This document shows, one piece after another, positions 17,332 through 25,247 of a stretch of 64,000 bases of DNA. How positions within the stretch are numbered: position 1 is the first letter of the stretch; each line of letters begins with the position of its first letter. Both the position numbers and the translations under genes were made by a program. The notes beneath the pieces were generated by a model. It did no database searches. It was not told the origin of the DNA and saw only the letters and a list, made by a program, of their open reading frames with translations. The DNA lies in NCBI RefSeq assembly GCF_000737195.2, contig NZ_JALM01000053.1, positions 26,373-90,372 on the forward strand. Direction: 5' to 3'. Source of the DNA: Sciscionella sediminilitoris. GTDB lineage: Bacteria; Actinomycetota; Actinomycetes; Mycobacteriales; Pseudonocardiaceae.

Positions 17332-18873
17332 TCAGGCCGGGCAGGCGGTACTCGAACTCGGCAGCTTCGCGTGCACCAGGTAGTTGCTCGCCTTCCCGGT
17401 CGCGCACTCGGAATTCCCGAGCGCGCCGTGTCCCGCGCCCTGCCAGCCGACCCGCACCACGGCGGGGATCTGCTGGGCGACCCGCTGGGTTCCCTCCTGC
17501 GGGGTGACCGGATCGTGCGCGGTGGACAGCATCAGGCTCGGCGGGAGCTTGTCGCTGGGTTTCCCGACCGCCTTGGACGAGGGCGGCCAGGGCAGGCACA
17601 GCAGCAACCGGTGCCCGAAGGTGGCGCCGAACAGCGGATCCTTGGCGCGCCATTCCTTGACCGAAGCGCTGACCTGTTGCGGTGGCAGCCGGGCCTCGTC
17701 ATCGTTGCACCCGGTCACCATGCGGGCGTCCAGCCGCGATCCGGTGTCCTCGTTGCCCTGCATCAGCGGGCGCACGAAGGCGGCGAGGCCGTCTCCGTTC
17801 CCGCCGCGGGCGCTCGCGATGGCCTTGGCGAGCTCGGGCCAGCGCTGCTTGTCCGCGAGCCCGGTCAGCACCGCGTTCACCGCCATCCCCGGCCCGATGC
17901 TGATCCCCGCGCTGCTGAGCGGTTTCGCGCGCAGCGAGCCCAGCAGGGCGGTCAGCGCGGCCCGGGGATCCGCGCCGAGCGGGCAGCCGTCCTCGCGGCA
18001 GGAGTCCGTGAAGGCGTCGAAGGTCTGCTCGGCGGTGTCCGCCCTGGTGCGATACCGGTCCTGGATCTCGGCGTTGGGATCGGGGAACCCGTCGAACACC
18101 ATCCGGCCCGCGTGCCCTGGATAGCGCGTGGCGTACTGCGCGAGCAGCCGCGCACCCTCACCGCGGCCGATGCCGCTCAGGTGGGCGACCCCGAGCTTGT
18201 CCCGGAGCACCTCGATATCGCGCACCGTGTTGTAGGTGTCGAAGCTCTGCAGCGTGTTCTCCATGTCGACCTGGCACTGCTGCACGGCATCGCGCTCGGC
18301 GGTGATCAGGTCGTCCAGCTTGTCCTCGGCCGGGTCGTAGCCGAGGATCGCGGCCCGGTCGGGCTGCGGGATGCAGCCGAGCCCGTCCGAGTCGCCGGTA
18401 CCGCGCCGGTCCATCCCGATCAGGGTGAAGGTGCGCAGCATCTCCGGGGGAAGAGTCGCGGCGAGCTTCGCCGCGTACACCGTGCCCGGTTCCCCGTCCA
18501 CGTCGTCGAGCACGAGCAGCGGGACCGCGCCGGTGCCCGCCTTGAGCAGGCTGATCTTGGCGTTCATCATGCTCGGCACGGTGTCCTCGCCGAGCCGGGG
18601 CGCGATCGTCGAGCACTGGGCGTTGCCCAGCGGGGCATTGGACTCGGCGAGATTCCGGCGCACATCGGCGGGGCAGGGTTGCCAGGCGAGCTGATCCTGG
18701 TTGCTGCGGTCCAGCGGGGGAACGGGACGCTTGGCCGGGTCACCGGAACCGGCCGGTGCCGGAGCGGGGCCCGGGGCGCCGATGATCGCGGGCCGTGCCG
18801 AGGGGCCCGCCGTGCATCCGGCGAGCACCGCGGCGAGGAGCACGATCGCGGCGCAGACGGGCGCGTACCGCAC
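17332..18873 (-). CDS. TAP-like alpha/beta-hydrolase lipoprotein, nucleophile serine missing
   Basis: 513-residue lipoprotein (signal peptide, lipobox LAGC, C20) related to secreted tripeptidyl-aminopeptidase-type hydrolases. The fold is intact: TFTLIGMDRRGTGDSDGLGC near the oxyanion region, aspartate in MLSTAHDPVTP and histidine in GWQGAGHGALGNSECA. The nucleophile elbow, normally GFSYG, reads GIGRG (AHLSGIGRGEGARLLAQYA), so the serine is replaced by glycine. The C-terminal TAP-like segment with paired cysteines is present. A peptidase role is therefore doubtful; binding or a changed chemistry is possible. Probably anchored to the outer face of the cytoplasmic membrane. Confidence 0.85.
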   Translation of the reverse strand: MRYAPVCAAIVLLAAVLAGCTAGPSARPAIIGAPGPAPAPAGSGDPAKRPVPPLDRSNQDQLAWQPCPADVRRNLAESNAPLGNAQCSTIAPRLGEDTVPSMMNAKISLLKAGTGAVPLLVLDDVDGEPGTVYAAKLAATLPPEMLRTFTLIGMDRRGTGDSDGLGCIPQPDRAAILGYDPAEDKLDDLITAERDAVQQCQVDMENTLQSFDTYNTVRDIEVLRDKLGVAHLSGIGRGEGARLLAQYATRYPGHAGRMVFDGFPDPNAEIQDRYRTRADTAEQTFDAFTDSCREDGCPLGADPRAALTALLGSLRAKPLSSAGISIGPGMAVNAVLTGLADKQRWPELAKAIASARGGNGDGLAAFVRPLMQGNEDTGSRLDARMVTGCNDDEARLPPQQVSASVKEWRAKDPLFGATFGHRLLLCLPWPPSSKAVGKPSDKLPPSLMLSTAHDPVTPQEGTQRVAQQIPAVVRVGWQGAGHGALGNSECATGKASNYLVHAKLPSSSTACPA

Positions 18874-18970
18874 GGTTGGGTCCCTCCCACTGAAATGTCA
18901 TTGATCCACCGTCAGCTTGACATGTACACAGTGAGACGCTGGTGAGTGGGCGGTGGAAGGAGAAGGGCGA

Positions 18971-19870
18971 GTGGTCACGGTTACCTCCTCGGAACGGGCA
19001 CAGCGGTTCTGGTCGTTCGCCGGGGAGATCCGCGAATCGGCGGGGGCGGCATGGGGCCGGGTGCCACCGCCGGCGATGATCCTGGTCGGGATCGTCTCGG
19101 TGCAGTTCGGGGCGAGCGTGGCCAAACAGCTGTTCGCGGTGACCGGACCGATCGGCGCGGTGGCACTGCGGATCGTGTTCTCGGCCGGAATCATGCTCGC
19201 GGTGCTGCGGCCCTCGCTGCGGGTCGGCAGGCAGGCCTGGCCCGCGATCATCTGCTACGGGGTCGTCCTCGCCGGTATGAACATGCTGCTCTACCAGGCG
19301 ATTTCCCGGATCCCGCTCGGGGTCGCGGTGACCATCGAGTTCCTCGGCCCGCTGACCATCGCGCTGATCGGGGCGCGCAGGCTGGTGCACGCCGGGTGGG
19401 CACTGCTCGCCGCGCTCGGGGTGTTCCTGCTCGCCGAGGGCGGGCGGATCGACTGGCTCGGCGTGGTGTTCGCGCTCGGAGCCGGTGTCTGCTGGGGCGG
19501 CTACATCCTCGCGGGCAGCGCCCTCGGCAAGCGCACCAGCGGGCACGACGGGCTGGCGCTGGCGATGGCGGTCTCCGCGGTGCTGGCGCTTCCGGTCGGC
19601 ATCGTGCAGGGCGGATCCGGAATATTCTCCTGGACCGCGCTGCTGGCCGGGCTCGGCGTCGCCCTGCTGTCCTCGGTGCTGCCCTACACCCTGGAACTCG
19701 AGGCACTGCGCCGGATCCCGCCGCGGGTGTTCGGCGTGCTGATGAGCCTAGAACCGGCGGTGGCCGCGCTGGCCGGGCTGATCGTGCTCGGGGAACAGCT
19801 CGGCTGGCGGCAGTGGATCGCCGTGGGCTGCGTCGTGGTGGCCTCGATCGGTTCCACTCGGAGTCGTTAG
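18971..19870 (+). CDS. EamA/RhtA-type drug-metabolite exporter
   Basis: Integral membrane protein of 299 residues with about ten transmembrane helices in two EamA repeats, as in the threonine/homoserine exporter RhtA (motifs LYQAISRIPLGVAVTIEFLGPL and LPYTLELEALRRIPPRVFGVLMSLEPAVAALAGLIVLGE). Likely exports amino acids or similar metabolites. GTG 18971 is preferred over GTG 18953 because AAGGAG (18958-18963) lies about 8 nt before it. TTGACA at 18917-18922 could be its -35. Divergent from the TAP-like lipoprotein. Confidence 0.88.
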   Translation: MVTVTSSERAQRFWSFAGEIRESAGAAWGRVPPPAMILVGIVSVQFGASVAKQLFAVTGPIGAVALRIVFSAGIMLAVLRPSLRVGRQAWPAIICYGVVLAGMNMLLYQAISRIPLGVAVTIEFLGPLTIALIGARRLVHAGWALLAALGVFLLAEGGRIDWLGVVFALGAGVCWGGYILAGSALGKRTSGHDGLALAMAVSAVLALPVGIVQGGSGIFSWTALLAGLGVALLSSVLPYTLELEALRRIPPRVFGVLMSLEPAVAALAGLIVLGEQLGWRQWIAVGCVVVASIGSTRSR

Positions 19871-19877
19871 CGCCGGA

Positions 19878-20282
19878 TCAGCGTCCCGGGGTGCGCCAGA
19901 CCCGGTCGTAGTCCTCGTCCTCATCGGTGTGCTCGGCCTTGTACCGGGCCTTGCGCATCGTGGTGCCGTAACCCGGCGGGTGCCCGTTCTTGGCGAGCCG
20001 GTGGTCCACGCTCTCCACCGAATAGGCCAGCACGAACCGGAAACCCACGAGCAGGGCGAGCAGGATGGAACCGAAGGCGAGCAGTAGCGGCCCGCCGAGC
20101 ACCACGGCGAAGAACACGAACAGCACCGCGAGCACCGGCAGCATCTGCACGAAGCCGCGCAGGAACACCCGCAGCAGCCAGGTCCGGCAGATGCCGTCGT
20201 GCAGCACCCAGTCCCGATACCGGGCGGGCAGCCTGCCGGTGAACTGGTAGGCCAGCCAGAGCAGGGGATTGGGGCGGCGCAC
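19878..20282 (-). CDS. DUF5313 membrane protein
   Basis: 134-residue protein. It begins RRPNPLLWLAYQFTGRLPARYRDWVLHDGICRTWLLR, the usual opening of DUF5313 proteins, followed by two transmembrane helices (about 40-85) and a charged C-terminal tail (KARYKAEHTDEDEDYDRVWRTPGR). GTG 20282 is chosen instead of longer starts (ATG 20309 or 20450) because TATTCT lies 7 nt upstream and the longer versions have no family match. Function unknown. It is convergent with the EamA gene, 7 nt apart. Confidence 0.75.
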   Translation of the reverse strand: MRRPNPLLWLAYQFTGRLPARYRDWVLHDGICRTWLLRVFLRGFVQMLPVLAVLFVFFAVVLGGPLLLAFGSILLALLVGFRFVLAYSVESVDHRLAKNGHPPGYGTTMRKARYKAEHTDEDEDYDRVWRTPGR

Positions 20283-20289
20283 GGGATCC

Positions 20290-20295
20290 AGAATA
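20290..20295 (-). promoter_or_regulatory. -10 hexamer of leaderless DUF5313 gene
   Basis: TATTCT on the minus strand, 7 nt before the GTG at 20282. Confidence 0.45.
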
Positions 20296-20329
20296 GCCCG
20301 CGCCCGCATACCGTCAGTGAGCGTGATGC

Positions 20330-20376
20330 TTGACACCCTGAGCGGGACTGCCTTAGCGTTGCGGAAATCGATTACC
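20330..20376 (+). promoter_or_regulatory. Promoter and LacI-type operator of the CUT2 importer operon
   Basis: TTGACA (20330-20335), an 18-nt spacer and TAGCGT (20354-20359) make a good promoter. Five bases on, 20363-20376 reads GGAAATCGATTACC, a 14-bp palindrome with one mismatched pair and a central CG, as in LacI-family operators. The half CGATTAC-CCG recurs at 25212-25221 before the isomerase gene, at the same distance from its own TTGACA. Confidence 0.65.
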
Positions 20377-20394
20377 CGAAGTGTCGGGGAGCTC

Positions 20395-21963
20395 ATGGGG
20401 AACGAGACGGACGGCGGCGTCCCACTTGTCGCGATGGCCGGGATCAGCAAATCCTACGGTGGCGCGCAGGCCTGCGTGGATGTCGACTTCACCATCCGCG
20501 CGGGGCAGGTGCACGCGCTGCTCGGGGAGAACGGGGCCGGGAAATCCACCCTGATGAAGGTGCTCTCCGGGGACATCACCGACTACACCGGGATGATCCA
20601 GGTCGGCGGTGAGCCGCGCCGGTTCGCCCGCCCGGCCGACGCGCAGCACGCCGGGATCGCGATGATCCACCAGGAGCTCGACCTCGTCCCCGCGCTGTCC
20701 GTTGCGGAGAACGTGTACCTCGGCCGCGAACCGCGGACCCGGCTGGGCACCGCGGACTTCGGCGCCATGGTGGCGGGCACCGCGGCACTGCTGGAGCGCA
20801 CCGGGATCCCGATCGATCCGCGCCGCGCGGTGGAACAGCTGCGCACCGGGGAACAGCAGCTGGTGATCATCGCGAAGGCGCTCGCCCTCGACGCGCGGGT
20901 GCTGATCATGGACGAACCGACCTCCGCGCTGTCCTCGCACGAGGTCGAGCAGTTGTTCGGGGTGGTCGCCGAACTGCGGGCGGCGGGTGTGGGCATCGTC
21001 TACATCTCGCACCGGATGGACGAGATCGGGCGGATCGCCGATGTGGCCACGGTGCTGCGCAACGGTTCGGTGGTCAAGGAGTTCGACGTCGGCTCCATGA
21101 CCTCGGAACAGGCCTCGGAGGCCATGGTCGGGCGCAAGGTCGAGGCGCTGTTCACCCACGAATCCGCGGCGCGCGAAGCCGAACTGCTCGAGGTCAGCGA
21201 GCTCCGGCTGTCCCGCAAACGCCCGGTTCCCGGGCGCCGCGATCCGCGCGGGATCAGCCTCCGGGTGCACGCGGGGGAGATCGTCGGCCTCGCCGGGCTG
21301 CTCGGCGCGGGGCGCACGGAGCTGCTGCAGACGCTGTACGGAGTGGGCGCCAAGGGACGGCTGCACGGGCGGATCCTGTTGAACGGCAAGGAATACCGCC
21401 CCTCCGGGGTACGCAACGCCATGGCGAGCGGGATCGCCTACGTGCCCGAGGACCGCCGGATCGAGGGACTCAGCCTGGACCATTCGGTGACCGCGAACAG
21501 CGTGCTGTCGACACTGTCCACGATCGCCTGGAACGGATTCCTGCGCGGCAGCAGCGAACGGGACGCCGCGGCGCGGATGGTCGAACGGCTCGGGGTGAAG
21601 ACGGCCTCGGTGCGCACCGCGGTCGGGGCACTGTCCGGGGGAAACCAGCAGAAGGTCGTGCTCGGGCGGAATCTGGTCACCGAGCCGCGACTGCTGCTGC
21701 TCGACGAGCCGACCAGGGGCGTGGACATCGGGGCGAAGGCCGAGATCTACACCCTGCTCACCGAGGCGGCGAAGCAGGGACTCGGGGTACTGCTCGCCTC
21801 CTCCGAACTCGCGGAGCTGATCGGGGTGTGCGACCGGGTGGTCGTGCTGCGCGACGGGGTGAGCGTGCGGGAGATGTCCACCGCACGGCTCGGCGAGGCC
21901 GAACTGCTGGCCGTATCGATGGGCACGGCGCCGACGGACGAAACAAGGGGAGAGCACGGATGA
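20395..21963 (+). CDS. Sugar ABC importer ATP-binding protein (CUT2, RbsA/XylG-like)
   Basis: Duplicated nucleotide-binding protein, 522 residues, energising uptake of a monosaccharide. The first ATPase half has Walker A GENGAGKST at 44-52 and Walker B LIMDEPTSALS. The second has a degenerate P loop (GLLGAGRTEL), signature LSGGNQQKVVLGRNL and LLLDEPTRGVDIGAKAE, as usual for CUT2 proteins. ATG 20395 follows GGGGAG and is chosen over upstream in-frame starts lying across the promoter. It overlaps the permease start by 4 nt. Confidence 0.94.
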   Translation: MGNETDGGVPLVAMAGISKSYGGAQACVDVDFTIRAGQVHALLGENGAGKSTLMKVLSGDITDYTGMIQVGGEPRRFARPADAQHAGIAMIHQELDLVPALSVAENVYLGREPRTRLGTADFGAMVAGTAALLERTGIPIDPRRAVEQLRTGEQQLVIIAKALALDARVLIMDEPTSALSSHEVEQLFGVVAELRAAGVGIVYISHRMDEIGRIADVATVLRNGSVVKEFDVGSMTSEQASEAMVGRKVEALFTHESAAREAELLEVSELRLSRKRPVPGRRDPRGISLRVHAGEIVGLAGLLGAGRTELLQTLYGVGAKGRLHGRILLNGKEYRPSGVRNAMASGIAYVPEDRRIEGLSLDHSVTANSVLSTLSTIAWNGFLRGSSERDAAARMVERLGVKTASVRTAVGALSGGNQQKVVLGRNLVTEPRLLLLDEPTRGVDIGAKAEIYTLLTEAAKQGLGVLLASSELAELIGVCDRVVVLRDGVSVREMSTARLGEAELLAVSMGTAPTDETRGEHG

Positions 21964-22985
21964 ACGCAGCGAAGGGGCTCGAGGAGCACCTGCCGGGCAC
22001 TCGGTCGAACGGTGCCACGGTGATCGCCACGATATTCAAGTTCCAGAGCCTTTTCGGCCTGGTCGCGGTGTTCATCCTCGCCACGATCCTGGACCCGGCG
22101 ACCTTCCCGCGCCCGGACAACCTGCTCGACGTGGTGCGCGCCTCCGCGGAGAACGGGATCCTCGCGGTCGGCATGACCATGGTGATCCTGATCGGCGGGA
22201 TCGATCTCTCGGTCGGCTCGGTGCTGGGCATGGCCAGCGTCGGCATCTCGGTACTGCTGGCGCACAGCGGGTTCGGCATGTGGCCCGCGATCATCTGCGT
22301 ACTCGGGGTCGGCCTGGTTTTCGGGATACTGCAAGGAATCGCGAACGCGCGGTTCAAGATCCAGGCGTTCATCGTCACCCTCGCCGGGATGCAGGTGGCC
22401 CGCGGTATCGCCCGGATCTGGTCCGGAGGGCAGGGAGTGTCGATCACCTACCAGTCCCAGGGCGGCCCGGTCTCGGACGCCTTCGCCTTCATCGGCGGCA
22501 AGACCTTCGGTGGCACCGTGCCGATTCCCGCGATCATCTTCATCGTGATCGCCGTGCTCGCCGCGCTCTTCCTGCGGTTCACCACGTTCTCCCGGCACGT
22601 CTACGCCATCGGCGGCAACGAGAAGGCCGCGCGCCTTTCCGGGGTTCCGGTGCTGCGGACGAAGATCCTGGTGTTCGGCATCTGCGGGCTGCTCGCCGCG
22701 CTCGCCGGGATCGTGCACGCCGGGCAGCTCAACAACGGTGACCCCAACGACGGGCAGACCTACGAACTGGACGCGATCGCCGCGGTGGTGATCGGCGGAG
22801 CGAGCCTGACCGGTGGACGCGGTGGAGTGCTCGGCACCGTCGCCGGTGCGCTGCTGGTCGGCGTACTGCGCAACATCCTCGCCCTGCGCGGGGTCAACTC
22901 CGATCTGCAACTGATCATCATCGGCCTGGTCATCGTGCTCACCGCGGGACTGCAGCTGCTGCGCCCCGCCTCGATGCGCGCCTGA
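21960..22985 (+). CDS. Sugar ABC importer permease (CUT2, RbsC-like)
   Basis: Membrane channel subunit, 341 residues, with about ten helices of the BPD_transp_2 family. Characteristic motifs: GMTMVILIGGIDLSVGSVLGM, the FIVTLAGMQVARGIARIWSGGQGV stretch, and YAIGGNEKAARLSGVPV, the ATPase-contact loop. It forms a homodimer with the duplicated ATPase in this class. ATG 21960 overlaps the ATPase stop by 4 nt. Confidence 0.94.
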   Translation: MNAAKGLEEHLPGTRSNGATVIATIFKFQSLFGLVAVFILATILDPATFPRPDNLLDVVRASAENGILAVGMTMVILIGGIDLSVGSVLGMASVGISVLLAHSGFGMWPAIICVLGVGLVFGILQGIANARFKIQAFIVTLAGMQVARGIARIWSGGQGVSITYQSQGGPVSDAFAFIGGKTFGGTVPIPAIIFIVIAVLAALFLRFTTFSRHVYAIGGNEKAARLSGVPVLRTKILVFGICGLLAALAGIVHAGQLNNGDPNDGQTYELDAIAAVVIGGASLTGGRGGVLGTVAGALLVGVLRNILALRGVNSDLQLIIIGLVIVLTAGLQLLRPASMRA

Positions 22986-23012
22986 ATCCCTTCTACACGG
23001 TTGGAGAAACCC

Positions 23013-24026
23013 ATGTCAGTACGCAAGATCGGCACCGTGGCGGCGGCCGCCGCGTGCACCCTCGCGCTCATCGCCGGTTGCGGCACCACCACCAGCGCCG
23101 ACAAGGGCAGTAGCGGCGCCCCGCAGCAGCAGCCCAAATGCGGCGGCCCGAACGGGAAGTACAAGATCGGGGTCAGCCAGGCCAACGTGGCCGAGCCGTA
23201 CCGCGAGCGCATGGACGAGGACATCAAGAAATACGCGAAGAAACTGCTGCCCCAGGTCACCGATGTCGACGTGCAGGACGGCCAGCAGAACAACGCCAAA
23301 CAGCGCGACGACGTGAACAACTTCATCACCAAGAAGGTCGACCTGCTGATCATCAGCCCCAACGAGGCGGCACCGCTGACCCAGGCGGTCAAGGACGCCT
23401 ACAACAAAGGGATCCCGGTGATCGTGCTCGACCGTAAGATCAACGGGGATCAGTACACGAGCTTCATCGGCGGGGACAACAAGGACATCGGCAAACAGGC
23501 GGGCCAGTTCGTCGCCTCGAAGCTGCTGCCGGGCGGCGGGAAGGTCGGCGAGATCCGCGGACTGGACGGCTCCACCCCCGCCAAGGAACGCTCCGACGGG
23601 TTCAAGGAAGGCATCCAGGGCAAGAAGATCGACGTCGTGGAGAGCCAGTCCGGAGAATGGGTGCGGGACAAGGCCCAGCAGAAGGCCGAAGCGATGTTCA
23701 AGGCACACCCCGACATCCAGGTGATGTTCGCCCAGGGCGACCCGATGGCCGAAGGTGCCTACCTCGCCGCGCAGTCCGCCGGGCTCAAGAACGTCAAATT
23801 CGTGGGCATCGACGGGCTGCCGATCCCGTCCGGCGGCATCAAGGCGGTCGAAGCGGGCAGGCTCGCCGCGACCTTCGTGTACCCGACCGGAGGCAAAGAG
23901 GCCATCGAGGCCGCGAAGAAGATCCTCGTGGACTGCAAACCGGTGCCCAAGAACCAGACCCTGCCGACGCAGCAGGTGACCAAGGACAATGCCGCCCAGG
24001 TCTACACCAAACTCAACCAGGGCTAG
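23013..24026 (+). CDS. Sugar ABC importer substrate-binding lipoprotein (CUT2)
   Basis: Membrane-anchored binding protein, 337 residues, with a lipobox LIAGC (C23) and a mature Peripla_BP_4 domain. It opens KYKIGVSQANVAEPYRERMDEDI, then LLIISPNEAAPLTQAVKDAYNKGIPVIVLDRKI, and NVKFVGIDGLPIPSGGIKAVEAGRLAATFVYPTGG, the hinge and ligand-lining strands of ribose/galactose-binding relatives. ATG 23013 follows TTGGAG. Ligand not deducible. The neighbouring isomerase and kinase suggest an aldose. Confidence 0.93.
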   Translation: MSVRKIGTVAAAAACTLALIAGCGTTTSADKGSSGAPQQQPKCGGPNGKYKIGVSQANVAEPYRERMDEDIKKYAKKLLPQVTDVDVQDGQQNNAKQRDDVNNFITKKVDLLIISPNEAAPLTQAVKDAYNKGIPVIVLDRKINGDQYTSFIGGDNKDIGKQAGQFVASKLLPGGGKVGEIRGLDGSTPAKERSDGFKEGIQGKKIDVVESQSGEWVRDKAQQKAEAMFKAHPDIQVMFAQGDPMAEGAYLAAQSAGLKNVKFVGIDGLPIPSGGIKAVEAGRLAATFVYPTGGKEAIEAAKKILVDCKPVPKNQTLPTQQVTKDNAAQVYTKLNQG

Positions 24027-24046
24027 GAGCTGGGTGCGGCTTGCTT

Positions 24047-24072
24047 GGCGGGTCCGGTGGCGGAACCCCGCC
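24047..24072. terminator. Hairpin between importer operon and lacI-type gene
   Basis: 24047-24055 (GGCGGGTCC) pairs with 24062-24072 through a two-base bulge and a 6-nt loop. It lies between convergent genes. There is no T run, as usual in high-GC genomes. Confidence 0.4.
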
Positions 24073-24110
24073 GCGGTGCGAGCGGACAGCCGGGTGGAAA
24101 GCGAAAAGCC

Positions 24111-25115
24111 TCAGGCCGTGGGGTTCGAGCTGGCGCGCGGGATGAGGCGCGCGGAGAGGGTGGTTCGCGTGGGTGCGCGGGAGCTGTCGTTGACGCGCGC
24201 CAGGAGTAGTTGCGCGGCAACGGTTCCCATCTCGTAGGCGGGCTGGGCGACCACGGTGAGCGGCCGGTCGATCAGCGGTGCCCACGGCGCGTCGTCGAAG
24301 GAGACCACCCCGATATCGGTGCCCGGCCGTAAACCCGCCTCCGATATGGCGACGAGTGCCCCGATGGCCATCGCGTTGTTCGCGATCAACAGCGCATCGG
24401 GGCGCTCGCCGCCTTCCCCGGCCAGCAATTCGGTCATGGCCGCGCGGGCCCCTGCCGCGCGGAATTCGGCCCGCCGCACCAGACTCGGATCGCGGCGAAG
24501 GCGTGCGGAGCGCAGCCCGTCCCGGTATCCGGCGAGGCGTTCGTCGGCGGTCGGGATCCCGGACGGACCGGTGAGGCAGCCGATCCTGGTGTAGCCCTGC
24601 TCGGCCAGGTGCACGATGGCCTCCCTGGCCGCCGCGCGGGTGTCGACGAGCACGCTGTCGGTCGCCGCCTGCGGCAGCGGACGGTCGACGGCGACGACGG
24701 GAGTGCCGCGCTCGGTGAGGGCGCGGACATCGGTGCCCGTGCTGGTCGGGGAGAGCAGCACCCCGGCGACCCGCTCCTGCACGGCGACATCGATGTAGCG
24801 GCGCTCCTTCTCCCCGTTCTCGTCCGCGTTGCACAGCACGACCGAGTAGCCGACCGCCTGCGCCACATCCTCGACCCCGCGGGCGAGCGCGGTGAAGAAC
24901 GGGTTCTCCACATCCGAGATGATCAGCGCGATCACCGCGGTCTCCTGCCTGCGCAGATTGCGGGCGAGGCCGTTCGGCTGGTACCCGAGCTCGCGCGCGG
25001 CCTGCACGACCCGTTCCACGAGCGCCGGATCCACGCTGCTCTTCCCGTTCAGCGCGCGGGACACCGTGGCGGTGGAGACCCCCGCACGGGCTGCCACATC
25101 GCTGATCGTCGCCAC
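24111..25115 (-). CDS. LacI-family transcriptional regulator
   Basis: 334-residue repressor. It has an N-terminal helix-turn-helix and hinge helix (ATISDVAARAGVSTATVSRALNGKSSVDPALVERV ... ELGYQPNGLARNLR), then a periplasmic-binding-protein-like effector domain. GTG 25115 follows GAGGAG by six bases and gives the standard family start; a longer version from 25196 would read across the isomerase promoter. It lies between the CUT2 importer and the isomerase/kinase pair. It probably controls both through the two operators at 20363-20376 and 25207-25218, responding to the imported sugar. Confidence 0.92.
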   Translation of the reverse strand: MATISDVAARAGVSTATVSRALNGKSSVDPALVERVVQAARELGYQPNGLARNLRRQETAVIALIISDVENPFFTALARGVEDVAQAVGYSVVLCNADENGEKERRYIDVAVQERVAGVLLSPTSTGTDVRALTERGTPVVAVDRPLPQAATDSVLVDTRAAAREAIVHLAEQGYTRIGCLTGPSGIPTADERLAGYRDGLRSARLRRDPSLVRRAEFRAAGARAAMTELLAGEGGERPDALLIANNAMAIGALVAISEAGLRPGTDIGVVSFDDAPWAPLIDRPLTVVAQPAYEMGTVAAQLLLARVNDSSRAPTRTTLSARLIPRASSNPTA

Positions 25116-25171
25116 GGACTGCTCCTCACTGGGTGCCGGACAGGGCTCGTTTCGTGGGCTCTGAAGGGCTA

Positions 25172-25218
25172 TTGACACCCCATCATGCACCAGCATAACG
25201 TCGTGAGTAAACGATTAC
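25172..25218 (+). promoter_or_regulatory. Promoter and LacI-type operator of the isomerase-kinase operon
   Basis: TTGACA (25172-25177), a 16-nt spacer and CATAAC (25194-25199) form the promoter. GTAAACGATTAC at 25207-25218 is a palindrome with one central mismatch, lying at the expected start point. It shares CGATTACCCG with the site at 20363-20376, strongly suggesting one regulator. Confidence 0.65.
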
Positions 25219-25247
25219 CCGGGCAGGTGTCCGTTGGAGGGATACAC

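Noticed and set aside
20269..20394. Longer start for the CUT2 ATPase
   Set aside because: The extension covers the promoter and operator; ATG 20395 has a good ribosome-binding site and the normal family N terminus.
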